Positions 52,468-60,620 of a DNA stretch of 64,000 nt are shown here, piece by piece. The stretch's first letter is position 1. The number at the start of each line of letters is the position of its first letter. Under the pieces are notes generated by a model. It did not search any database, was not told where the DNA came from, and saw only the letters and a program-made list of their open reading frames with translations. The stretch spans positions 20,435 through 84,434 of the forward strand of contig CAKUUC010000008.1 in assembly GCA_934692625.1 (NCBI GenBank), in the 5' to 3' direction. The DNA is from an uncultured Candidatus Melainabacteria bacterium. Its GTDB lineage: Bacteria > Cyanobacteriota > Vampirovibrionia > Gastranaerophilales > Gastranaerophilaceae. A program made the position numbers and the translations under genes.

Positions 52468-53163
52468 ATGAGATTGGAAAATCGTAAAAATGACCAAACC
52501 AGAGAAATAAAATTCACACGAAATTATACAAAACATGCATTGGGTTCCGTTTTGGTTGAGTTTGGAGATACAAAAGTTTTGACTACTGCTTCTGTAGAAG
52601 TTAGTAAACCAAAATGGATGGCAAAGGACGACCCTAGAGGTTGGTTGACTGCAGAATATTCACTTTTACCGTCATCTACATCTACAAGATGTCAAAGAGA
52701 AAGAACAAAAATTTCCGGCAGAACTCAAGAAATTCAACGTTTAATCGGGAGAAGCCTTAGAGCATGTGTTGATTTGACAAAAATGTCAGATTTAACAATT
52801 ACGATTGATGCCGATGTAATTCAGGCTGATGGTGGGACAAGAACCGCAAGTATTTGTGGTGGTTTTGTTGCATTAACCGATGCAATCGAAAAGTTGATTG
52901 CTGACGGAACATTAAAGGAATCTCCAATAATCGAACCAATTGCTGCGATTTCTGCGGGTATTGTAGATGGAAAAGTTCGTTTGGATTTGAATTATGAAGA
53001 AGATTCACACGCTCAAGTAGATTCAAATGTCGTTTTGACGAAAAGCGGTAAAATTATAGAATTCCAAACAACTGCAGAAGGTGAACCTTACGAGTTTGAA
53101 AAGATGATTGAAATATTTAATCTTGCGAAAAAAGGCATCTCGGAAATTATTGAAAAATACTAA
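52468..53163 (+). CDS. rph: Ribonuclease PH
   Basis: 231 residues. Phosphorolytic 3'-5' exoribonuclease that trims tRNA 3' ends. The full fold is present: FTRNYTKHALGSVLVEFGDTKV, WLTAEYSLLPSSTSTR, RTQEIQRLIGRSLRACVDL, the DADVIQADGGTRTASICGG core and TAEGEPYEFEKM near the end. The ATG at 52468 has TTGGAGG upstream. The promoter for the following gene lies inside its last codons. Confidence 0.96.
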   Translation: MRLENRKNDQTREIKFTRNYTKHALGSVLVEFGDTKVLTTASVEVSKPKWMAKDDPRGWLTAEYSLLPSSTSTRCQRERTKISGRTQEIQRLIGRSLRACVDLTKMSDLTITIDADVIQADGGTRTASICGGFVALTDAIEKLIADGTLKESPIIEPIAAISAGIVDGKVRLDLNYEEDSHAQVDSNVVLTKSGKIIEFQTTAEGEPYEFEKMIEIFNLAKKGISEIIEKY

Positions 53164-53184
53164 ATTTTACGATATTATCAAAGT
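53150..53184 (+). promoter_or_regulatory. Promoter giving a leaderless transcript
   Basis: TTGAAA at 53150, 17-bp spacer, TATTAT at 53173-53178, 6 bases to the ATG at 53185, no Shine-Dalgarno. It overlaps the end of rph. Confidence 0.65.
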
Positions 53185-53529
53185 ATGTTAAAAGGTATTT
53201 TATCTTTGATATTGTTTGTTGTTATTGTATTTGGAAACAGTTTTGCTCTCTCGCAAAGTACGTCTGTTTCTACAGGAGTTTCTAAAGATGTAACGACAAC
53301 ACAAGATGTTGACCCGACCGCAATGTCAACAAAAGTTAAGGCTTTTTTCAATAAAAATGAACAAAAAAAGAAAGTCATGCGTTCTAAAGATATAGTGAGG
53401 TATAAACAAAAAATTCGAGAACAGGAAATGTTACGTATCCAAAAGGAACGAGAGATAAAATATCTTGAACGAAGATTAAATGAAAAACAAAAAACATTAG
53501 ACAGGTTAGAAAGAACGAAAGGAGAATGA
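53185..53529 (+). CDS. Secreted coiled-coil protein
   Basis: 114 residues. Signal peptide (LKGILSLILFVVIVFGNSFA), then a Ser/Thr-rich stretch (residues 22-45) and a long basic coiled coil (60-114, RYKQKIREQEML... RRLNEKQKTLDRLE). It is preceded by a leaderless-type promoter and overlaps the following gene region, so the two exported coiled-coil proteins are made together. Family not recognised. Confidence 0.7.
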   Translation: MLKGILSLILFVVIVFGNSFALSQSTSVSTGVSKDVTTTQDVDPTAMSTKVKAFFNKNEQKKKVMRSKDIVRYKQKIREQEMLRIQKEREIKYLERRLNEKQKTLDRLERTKGE

Positions 53530-53531
53530 TG

Positions 53532-53945
53532 ATGAAAAAATTATTAGTATCGTTATTGGCTGTTGCTGTAGTTGGTTTTGGTGCTGCTGCACAAGCAGGA
53601 ACTTTGTCTAACGCATTGAATAATGCTGCAAATAACGTAAGTAAAAAAGAAGCTGCCGTAACTAAGGCAAAATCTGATGCGCAAGCAAAACAAGCCAAAG
53701 CAAAAGCAGATGCAAAAGCGAAACAAGCAAAGGCAAAGGCTGATGCTAAAGCAAGACAAGACAAGGCTAAAGCACAAGCGCAAGCACAACAAAACAAAGT
53801 AAAATCAGACATTCAAAAAGCAAAGGCTGACGCTCAAGCAAAACAGGCTAAGGCTAAAGCAGATGCACAAGCAAGACAAAAAGCAAATCAACAAACTTTG
53901 CAAAAGAAAAAAGATGCTTTGAATACTTTATTCGGTACTAAATAA
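53532..53945 (+). CDS. Secreted Ala/Lys-rich hendecad-repeat protein
   Basis: 137 residues from the ATG at 53532; ATGs at 53526 and 53529 are also in frame, and GGAG spacing favours the third. A signal peptide (KKLLVSLLAVAVVGFGAAAQA) precedes about six 11-residue units of the type AKADAKAKQAK, a right-handed or straight coiled-coil pattern rich in Ala, Lys and Gln. Such proteins can be periplasmic or surface fibres. Low-complexity composition prevents a family call. Terminator at 53964. Confidence 0.75.
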   Translation: MKKLLVSLLAVAVVGFGAAAQAGTLSNALNNAANNVSKKEAAVTKAKSDAQAKQAKAKADAKAKQAKAKADAKARQDKAKAQAQAQQNKVKSDIQKAKADAQAKQAKAKADAQARQKANQQTLQKKKDALNTLFGTK

Positions 53946-53963
53946 TTTTAGTTATAAATGTTC

Positions 53964-54005
53964 AAAAAAGGCGGAATTTTATACCTATAAAGTTCCGTCT
54001 TTTAA
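53964..54005 (+). terminator. Intrinsic terminator
   Basis: AAAGGCGGAA pairs with TTCCGTCTTT (one G-T) around a loop of about 16 bases, followed by T-rich sequence. Confidence 0.65.
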
Positions 54006-54059
54006 TTGCTTAAAATTTTTATCTATGATAAACTAAAAGAAGTCAGATAGGGGATTTAG

Positions 54060-55700
54060 ATGTTAATCGATAGTGACACAAAGTCTATGAAAGGTTCAAA
54101 AATAATATTTGATACACTCAAAAATTTGGGTGTTGATACAATTTTTGGCTACCCTGGCGGCATTGTATTAGATTTATACAATGAAATTTATGAAGGTTCC
54201 GGTATAAGACATATTTTGACTCGTCATGAACAGGCTGCGGTACATGCTGCAGAAGGTTATGCAAAAGAAACTGGTAAATGTGGTGTTGTTTTGGTAACAT
54301 CTGGCCCGGGGGCAACTAATACTGTGTCAGGTATTGTGAATGCTTATCTTGATGGGTGTCCTGTTGTTATTATAACCGGTCAGGTTTACTCGAATTTATT
54401 AGGCAAAAATGCTTTTCAAGAAGCAAATATTTGCGATATTGCAAAATCTTGTACTAAAAAAGTTTATCAATTAAAATCAGCAGCATACATTCAAAAAACT
54501 TTATATGATGCTTTTAAAAGCGCAAATTCCGGCAAAAAGGGACCGGTAGTTATTGATATACCAAAAGATGTTTTTGAGCAAATGTATGACGTTGATATCT
54601 CCTTAGAATTAGAAAATAATCTACAGTTGACTGAGAATTCAAATATAAATATTGATAAGTTTATTTCAAGATTGAATTCTGTTACAAAGCCTGTAATTGT
54701 TGCGGGTGGTGGCGTAAATCAAGCGAATGCTGAAAAAGAATTGCGCAAATTTGCAGATAAGTTTTCTATTCCGGTGGTTAATACAATGATGGGGCTTGGC
54801 TCTTTTCCTCAAAATTCTGATAATTATTTCGGAATGGTTGGAATATTTGGTGATAATTCAGCAAATGAAATTGTCAAAAATTCTGATTTAGTCATTTCTT
54901 TGGGGGCAAGGTTTAACGATAGAATTTTGTGTAAATTTAAAGATATTGATTTAGCATCTAAATTTGTGCAAATTGATATAAATGAGGCTGAAATATCCAA
55001 TTTTGTTGACGCTTCAGAATATTTCGTATCTGATATTAAAGATTTTTTAAATGTAATATTGGCTCAATCTGCCAATATTACTGCAAAATTTTCAGATTGG
55101 AGCAAAAATGCTCAAGTTTTTAAGGCTAAAAATGTAAAAAGAGAATGCAAAACAAATTTGTTACATTCCTTTGAAGTTTTGCAAGACATTGAAAGATTTA
55201 CAAAATCTAAAAACGTGACCTTTACTTCAGAAGTTGGTCAACATCAGTTATGGGCTGTTCAAAATTTAAAATTTAATGAAAATAGAAAAATATTTGTATC
55301 AGGCGGTGCCGGCACTATGGGCTATGGTTTGCCCGCTGCTATTGGTGCTGCTGTTGCCAGTCCTGATAAAGATATTGTTTGTATTGCAGGTGATGGGTCT
55401 TTTCAAATGAATCTTCCAGAACTTGCTACTTGCAAAGACTATGACTTGAATGTTAAAATAATGGTACTTGATAACGGATATCTGGGTATGGTTCGTCAAT
55501 TACAAGAAAAGAACTTTGAAGGCAGATATTCTGAAACTAAGATTTCTAACCCTGATTTTGTAACTTTGGCGCAAAGTTATAATGTTCCGGCGTTAAGAGT
55601 TACCAACAAAGAAGGTGTAAAACCTGCACTAGCAAAGGCATTTAGTACAAAAGGTTCTTTCTTGATTGATTTTGCAGTTGAACCTATGGAAACACTATAA
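54060..55700 (+). CDS. ilvB: Acetolactate synthase large subunit
   Basis: 546 residues. ThDP enzyme joining two pyruvates to acetolactate. Glu57 (TRHEQAA) activates ThDP; VTSGPGATNTVSG, the FAD-region VAGGGVNQAN, and ThDP/Mg motif GDGSFQMNLPELAT...LDNGYLGMVRQLQ are present, the last matching the biosynthetic (ilvB) form. No ilvN small subunit or other ilv genes are nearby, so regulation and pathway (valine/isoleucine or acetoin) are open. AGGGGAT precedes the ATG. Confidence 0.93.
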   Translation: MLIDSDTKSMKGSKIIFDTLKNLGVDTIFGYPGGIVLDLYNEIYEGSGIRHILTRHEQAAVHAAEGYAKETGKCGVVLVTSGPGATNTVSGIVNAYLDGCPVVIITGQVYSNLLGKNAFQEANICDIAKSCTKKVYQLKSAAYIQKTLYDAFKSANSGKKGPVVIDIPKDVFEQMYDVDISLELENNLQLTENSNINIDKFISRLNSVTKPVIVAGGGVNQANAEKELRKFADKFSIPVVNTMMGLGSFPQNSDNYFGMVGIFGDNSANEIVKNSDLVISLGARFNDRILCKFKDIDLASKFVQIDINEAEISNFVDASEYFVSDIKDFLNVILAQSANITAKFSDWSKNAQVFKAKNVKRECKTNLLHSFEVLQDIERFTKSKNVTFTSEVGQHQLWAVQNLKFNENRKIFVSGGAGTMGYGLPAAIGAAVASPDKDIVCIAGDGSFQMNLPELATCKDYDLNVKIMVLDNGYLGMVRQLQEKNFEGRYSETKISNPDFVTLAQSYNVPALRVTNKEGVKPALAKAFSTKGSFLIDFAVEPMETL

Positions 55701-55768
55701 AAATAAAATAATAATTTACCTGATTAAATTATTACCCTATATTAATACACTAAGAGGCTTGAACAATA

Positions 55769-55951
55769 ATGAATGAAGCAATAATTAAAGAGATTAAAAC
55801 AATTTACTCCGGCAGAGTGACTCCGGAAAATTCACCTGTCACCACTCCAGAAGTTAAGAAAAATTCAAATAAAAAAGTTTATAAATCCAAAACATTTTTC
55901 AATGGTGTTATGGAAAAATTAGACATTTTAGTTAATAACAAATCTAATTAG
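55769..55951 (+). CDS. Small basic protein, hypothetical
   Basis: 60 residues, basic (NSNKKVYKSKTFF) with a Pro/Thr-rich middle. AGAGG lies before the ATG. Its end overlaps the converging PurN-like gene by 8 bases. No conserved motif; the case rests on the start site and the otherwise empty gap, so it is tentative. Confidence 0.4.
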   Translation: MNEAIIKEIKTIYSGRVTPENSPVTTPEVKKNSNKKVYKSKTFFNGVMEKLDILVNNKSN

Positions 55952-56477
55952 AACATTTGCTACAATTTCTACAACTTCCGCCACATGTTGAACCGCCCGA
56001 ATGGCAGCCACCTTTAAATAAATCCACAAAATCAAATACTCTATCAGAAATTACTGCATCAATAACAACGGGATAAAGTTTTTTGCTTATTGTCTTTATT
56101 TCCTCTTCCAAATCGCAATAACTTGTAGTTAGACCAATTAATACCGGATATTGTGCCAATATCTTTTCTCTTTCATATTGATTTTCAATAATTGTCACTC
56201 CTGTAACTTTTACGTTTTTATAAGCCTCTGCTATTGCGTTATTAGTGTCAAACGCCGGAAGTAACGATGGGTGAATTCTTAAAATTTTAGTATTTGCGTT
56301 GTGGTTAGTTTCAATTTTGTCAAAGGTTGTGTAAATTATTAAGCTATCAGAGTCATAATTTTCTAAACTTATTGTATCTGTTGCTATCACAAATTCTAAA
56401 CCTTTGTTTGAAAGATATTTTTTTATTTCTTCAACTAATTCTTTATTTTCTGAATTTACTAATGTTATTTTTGGCAT
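55944..56477 (-). CDS. Degenerate PurN-like protein with Cys-rich tail
   Basis: 177 residues. The region ILRIHPSLLPAF...IAEAYKNVKVTGVTI matches the substrate part of formyltransferases of the PurN/Fmt type, but the catalytic Asn before HPS and the later Asp (EGVDTGP in PurN) are missing and the N-terminal half is short. The last 25 residues hold five cysteines (GGCHSGGSTCGGSCRNCSKC), suitable for metal or Fe-S binding. Probably not an active transformylase. Role unknown. Confidence 0.7.
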   Translation of the reverse strand: MPKITLVNSENKELVEEIKKYLSNKGLEFVIATDTISLENYDSDSLIIYTTFDKIETNHNANTKILRIHPSLLPAFDTNNAIAEAYKNVKVTGVTIIENQYEREKILAQYPVLIGLTTSYCDLEEEIKTISKKLYPVVIDAVISDRVFDFVDLFKGGCHSGGSTCGGSCRNCSKCSN

Positions 56478-56518
56478 AAAATAATCCTTTTCTTTTATTA
56501 TAGCAAACTTTAGCCAAT

Positions 56519-56557
56519 AAAAAAACGATTTCCAAAATAGTTTGGAAATCGTTTTTC
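56519..56557. terminator. Terminator of the oad operon
   Basis: A 16-bp perfect stem (AAAAACGATTTCCAAA / TTTGGAAATCGTTTTT) with a 4-nt loop; works on both strands. Confidence 0.9.
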
Positions 56558-56575
56558 ATAATTGTTGTCAACTTA

Positions 56576-57745
56576 TTAGTGGCAAAGTGCAAGAAGTACA
56601 CCGGCTGCAACTGCAGAACCGATAACACCTGCTACGTTAGGTCCCATAGCGTGCATTAACAAGAAGTTTTGAGGGTTGTCCTCCAAACCAACTTTGTTTG
56701 CTACACGTGCTGCCATAGGAACTGCTGAAACACCAGCCGCACCGATAAGTGGGTTGATTTTTGTTTTTGAAAATAAGTTCATTAATTTTCCCATCAATAC
56801 ACCTGCTGCTGTTGCAACTGAGAATGCAATGATACCTAATAACAAGATTTTCAAAGTTTCTAAAGTTAGGAAGTGGTCATATTGTAATTTTAAACCAACT
56901 GCCAAACCTAAGAAAATAGTAACGATATTGATTAATGCGTTTTGCATTGTATCTGATAATCTTTCAACAACACCACATTCTTTACATAAGTTACCGAAAG
57001 TTAACATCCCAACTAAAGGACAAGCATCAGGTAAGAAAATTGCACAAAGTACAAGAACTACAAGAGGAAATACGATTTTTTCTCTCTTTGAAACTTCTCT
57101 CAACTGAGTCATTTGAATTTGTCTTTCTTCCTTAGTTGTTAACAATTTCATAATAGGCGGTTGAATCAAAGGAACCAATGCCATGTAAGAATATGCGGCA
57201 ACTGCAATTGCACCCAATAAATCAGGAGCCAATCTTGAAGTTACGAAGATTGAAGTAGGGCCATCAGCACCACCGATGATACCGATAGAACCGGCTTCCG
57301 GAAGTGTAAAGCCTAAGAACAACGCTAGGAATAATGCGCCAAATATACCGAATTGAGCAGCACCACCTAATAATGCAGTCTTAGGGTTTGCAATCAATGG
57401 ACCGAAGTCTGTCATTGCACCAACACCCATAAAGATTATTAATGGGAAAATGCCGATTGCAGGGTCGATACCTACTTTATAAACGAATTGTTGAAATCCG
57501 TGATCGCAAGGGAAGTTTGCAATCAAACCACCGAATGCGATAGGTACAAGCAATAATGGTTCAAATTGTTTTTTGATACCTAACCAAAGTAGGAATAAAC
57601 AAATAAATACCATTATTATTTGTCCGTACATGTGTAAGAATTGTTCTACACAATTTGAAATTGACGGATCAGCAGGAAGAACGAAGTTCACGATACCTGT
57701 TGAGTGCCAAAGGTTTGCTAAACCATTTTGTATACTAATAGTCAT
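56576..57745 (-). CDS. oadB: Na+-translocating decarboxylase subunit beta
   Basis: 389 residues, about ten membrane helices. The subunit that decarboxylates carboxybiotin and exports sodium. It has the family segments MGVGAMTDFGPLIANPK, GSIGIIGGADGPTSIFV (key Asp) and a C-terminal GAAGVSAVPMAARV...MHAMGPNVAGVIGSAV. GGAAAGGAAG precedes the ATG. Last gene of birA-oadG-oadA-oadB. Confidence 0.96.
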   Translation of the reverse strand: MTISIQNGLANLWHSTGIVNFVLPADPSISNCVEQFLHMYGQIIMVFICLFLLWLGIKKQFEPLLLVPIAFGGLIANFPCDHGFQQFVYKVGIDPAIGIFPLIIFMGVGAMTDFGPLIANPKTALLGGAAQFGIFGALFLALFLGFTLPEAGSIGIIGGADGPTSIFVTSRLAPDLLGAIAVAAYSYMALVPLIQPPIMKLLTTKEERQIQMTQLREVSKREKIVFPLVVLVLCAIFLPDACPLVGMLTFGNLCKECGVVERLSDTMQNALINIVTIFLGLAVGLKLQYDHFLTLETLKILLLGIIAFSVATAAGVLMGKLMNLFSKTKINPLIGAAGVSAVPMAARVANKVGLEDNPQNFLLMHAMGPNVAGVIGSAVAAGVLLALCH

Positions 57746-57765
57746 CTCTAACTTCCTTTCCTAAC

Positions 57766-59571
57766 TTAACCAATCACTACCAATGTTTGACCTGTAACGA
57801 TTTTGTCACCTTGAGCAACTTCAATTGCATTAACAGTACCGGCTTTTGGAGATTTGATTTCAGTTTCCATTTTCATTGCTTCAACAACTAACAATACATC
57901 GCCTTCAGCAACTTCGTCGCCTTCTTCAACTTCAATTCTCAAAATGTTACCAGGAAGAGCAGCTTTTACTTCTTCACCTTCAGTTGAGCCAGAAGAAGCT
58001 TTATGTTCAATACCAGCTTTTACATTGATATCATACGCCTTGCCGTTAACTGTTGCTGTATCACCTTCAAGTTTAACAGCGTAATTTTTACCGTTAACTT
58101 TAACAGTGTATTCACCGTTTGAAGATGCTTGAGCAGCAGGTGCAGCGTCTTTGTTAGCAGTTTTGTTAACAGAAACTTTGCCTTTACCTAACAAGAATTC
58201 GATACCTTTATCTACGTTGCCGTCTTTACATGCAGCAGAAATAAAGATGTTTTCATCAGTTGTAGGAAGTCCAGCTTCTTCAAGTCTTTTCTTAGCGGCT
58301 TCAATACCCTTTTCTGGATCTTTTTCGTTAATATCAACAACTTTTTCAGTTGTAGGTTGCATACCGATTTTTTCTTCAGCCCATTTAACCAATTCAGGAT
58401 CTGGTTCACATGGAGTTTTTCCGAAGTAACCCAAAAGCATTTTTGCATAACCTGGGTTTGCCTTTTCCCAAGGATGTTCAGTAATAGCATTCAAGAATGA
58501 TTGTTGAGCGTAGAATTGAGAAACCGGAGTTACAGATGTTGCAAAACCGCCTCTTTCAACAACTTCTTTCATATTAGCAATAAGTTTAGGGAATTTGTCT
58601 AACATACCCATATCTTTCAATTGGTTTACAGTTGTTGCTGTTGCACCACCAGGAAGTGGAGCTTGAATTAGAATTGGGTTAACTGCTAATGAAATTGGAG
58701 AAATAGGATAATCTTTCATACATTCTTTGAAGATTTCTTCAGTTTCCATAATTTTCTTAATATCAATACCAAGGTCATATTCAGTACCTTTCAATGCATG
58801 CCACATAGAAATGATATCAGGTTGACCAGTACCGCCAGATACCGGTTTCATAGCCAAGTCGATACCGTCAGCGCCACCTTCAAGAGCGGCTAAGTATGCT
58901 GCTAAGCCTGTACCTGCTGTTTCGTGAGAGTGGAATCTGATGTGAGCATCTGGGCCTAACAATTCACGAGCCATTTTAACTGTTGCGTAAACTTTTCTTG
59001 GGTTAGAAGTACCTGAAGCATCTTTGAATGCCAAAGAATCAAACGGTAAACCTGAATCTAAGATGTTTCTCAAAACTTTTTCATAGAAAGCAACATCGTG
59101 AGCACCTTCGCAACCATAAGGAAGTTCCATCATAGTGATTGTAACTTCGTGTTGCATTCCGTATTTTTTAATTGAATTTGCAGAATCAACCAAGTTGTTA
59201 ACATCGTTCAATGCATCAAAGTTTCTAACTACGTTAACACCGTGTTTAGCAAACATTTTTGCGTGTAAGTCGATAATATCACGAGGTTGAGAGTTCAAAC
59301 CTACAACGTTTACACCACGAGCCAATGATTGAAGTTTAACGTCAGGACCAACAGCTTCTCTGATTTTATCCATTGTTTCAAAACCGTTTTCATTACAGAA
59401 AAATATCGGTGCTTGGAATCTAGCGCCACCGGCTGTTTCAAAGTGTTTCAAGCCAGCGCCTACTGCTGATTGTAAAGCAGGAATAAAGTCTTCGACAAGA
59501 ACCTTTGCCCCGTAAATTGATTGGAAACCATCACGGAATGATGTATCCATAACCTTAATTAATTTTGTCAT
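57766..59571 (-). CDS. oadA: Oxaloacetate decarboxylase subunit alpha, biotin-containing
   Basis: 601 residues. An N-terminal carboxyltransferase domain (1-290, DTSFRDGFQS, FHSHETAGTG), a conserved carboxylase domain (about 300-465), an Ala-rich linker, and a C-terminal biotinyl domain with EAMKMET and biotin-accepting Lys567. The opening DTSFRDGFQS differs slightly from the usual DxTLRDxxQS, which fits OadA or a related decarboxylase. The cognate membrane subunits are downstream and upstream in the same operon. Confidence 0.94.
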   Translation of the reverse strand: MTKLIKVMDTSFRDGFQSIYGAKVLVEDFIPALQSAVGAGLKHFETAGGARFQAPIFFCNENGFETMDKIREAVGPDVKLQSLARGVNVVGLNSQPRDIIDLHAKMFAKHGVNVVRNFDALNDVNNLVDSANSIKKYGMQHEVTITMMELPYGCEGAHDVAFYEKVLRNILDSGLPFDSLAFKDASGTSNPRKVYATVKMARELLGPDAHIRFHSHETAGTGLAAYLAALEGGADGIDLAMKPVSGGTGQPDIISMWHALKGTEYDLGIDIKKIMETEEIFKECMKDYPISPISLAVNPILIQAPLPGGATATTVNQLKDMGMLDKFPKLIANMKEVVERGGFATSVTPVSQFYAQQSFLNAITEHPWEKANPGYAKMLLGYFGKTPCEPDPELVKWAEEKIGMQPTTEKVVDINEKDPEKGIEAAKKRLEEAGLPTTDENIFISAACKDGNVDKGIEFLLGKGKVSVNKTANKDAAPAAQASSNGEYTVKVNGKNYAVKLEGDTATVNGKAYDINVKAGIEHKASSGSTEGEEVKAALPGNILRIEVEEGDEVAEGDVLLVVEAMKMETEIKSPKAGTVNAIEVAQGDKIVTGQTLVVIG

Positions 59572-59600
59572 TTTTATACCCTTTCTTACTTTTATAAAAC

Positions 59601-59843
59601 CTATCTTTTGAACATTGCCGCTACAATTGCTGCTGCAATTTCAGAATCATCACCTTTGGCAGCTTTTTTCTTAGCACCACCTGCTACTTGAGGTATTGGT
59701 TCAGGCCAAATAGTATTTATTTTTGCTACTGCTTTTGACATGCAATTCATTGCAAAAATCATAATGCACAAAAAGATAAATACTGTGCCCATGCCGATTA
59801 ACATTACGGCAAGCCCTTCATTGAAAATTTCTAATACATTCAT
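59601..59843 (-). CDS. oadG: Oxaloacetate decarboxylase subunit gamma
   Basis: 80 residues, one N-terminal membrane helix (GLAVMLIGMGTVFIFLCIMIFAM) and a short Ala/Lys-rich cytoplasmic tail (AGGAKKKAAKGDD... AAAIVAAMFKR). The helix sequence and the GMGTVFxFL pattern are typical of OadG, which holds the pump together. It overlaps birA by 4 bases (ATGA) and has its own AGGAG. Confidence 0.9.
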   Translation of the reverse strand: MNVLEIFNEGLAVMLIGMGTVFIFLCIMIFAMNCMSKAVAKINTIWPEPIPQVAGGAKKKAAKGDDSEIAAAIVAAMFKR

Positions 59844-60562
59844 AATATATCTCCTATTGTAAGTACAAACTCTTTGTTTTCTTTATCTAAAAGGACTAAC
59901 TCCCCGCTATCGTTAACGTTTTGAGCCAGTCCTTCTTTTATTTTATTAAATACTTGAATTTTTATTTCTTTATTCAAGAAACAATTTTTTTTAATATAAT
60001 AATTTTTTATTGAGATAAAACCTTCAGTTAAAAATTTATTATAATTTGCAAAAAATTCATCTAATAATTTTTGCATAAAATCTTGCATATCAATTTTTCT
60101 ATTTAATTCTAAATTTAATGATGTTACAACTCTGTCAGGTATTGCATCTGCATCTTGTTGATTAGCATTCAAGTTAACTCCGATACCTAGAACTATGCCT
60201 TTAAACTTGTTACCTTGAATTACGGTTTCTGATAAAATTCCTGCAATTTTTTTACTATTAATCAAAACATCATTAGGCCATTTTATTTGTGGATTAAGAC
60301 CATATTTTTCTAAAACTTTACACAAACATACTGATAAATATTGGGTTAAATTAGGATAAATTTCATTAAAAACATCAGACGGTTTCAAGACAATTGACAT
60401 AAACAAGTTATCATCACCCAAGTCTACCCATGAACGATTTAATCTCCCTCTCCCTTGTGTTTGATGTAGAGCATGTATCACAGTTTTGTCTTGAAGTGTG
60501 TCTATATTTAATTTTGCGTAACTGTTTGTTGAATTTACAGTATCTAATTGTATAATTTCCAT
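59840..60562 (-). CDS. birA: Biotin-protein ligase, monofunctional
   Basis: 240 residues. It activates biotin with ATP and attaches it to carrier lysines. Visible are the QTQGRGRLNRSW biotin-AMP loop, KWPNDVLINSKKIAGIL and the GIGVNLNAN motif, with a short C-terminal SH3-like cap. The N-terminal DNA-binding domain of E. coli BirA is absent, so it is not a repressor. First in the oad operon, with the biotin carrier OadA two genes downstream. The ATG at 60562 has TTGGGA 8 bases upstream. Confidence 0.94.
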   Translation of the reverse strand: MEIIQLDTVNSTNSYAKLNIDTLQDKTVIHALHQTQGRGRLNRSWVDLGDDNLFMSIVLKPSDVFNEIYPNLTQYLSVCLCKVLEKYGLNPQIKWPNDVLINSKKIAGILSETVIQGNKFKGIVLGIGVNLNANQQDADAIPDRVVTSLNLELNRKIDMQDFMQKLLDEFFANYNKFLTEGFISIKNYYIKKNCFLNKEIKIQVFNKIKEGLAQNVNDSGELVLLDKENKEFVLTIGDIL

Positions 60563-60620
60563 ATTTTCCCAACCACGCATACGAGATTATTATATACCAA
60601 ACAAAAATATTATTTAAGTT

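Noticed and set aside
53384..53812. Cys/Ala-rich minus-strand ORF
   Set aside because: It is the antisense of the Ala/Lys repeat gene; composition comes from the repeats and there is no ribosome site.
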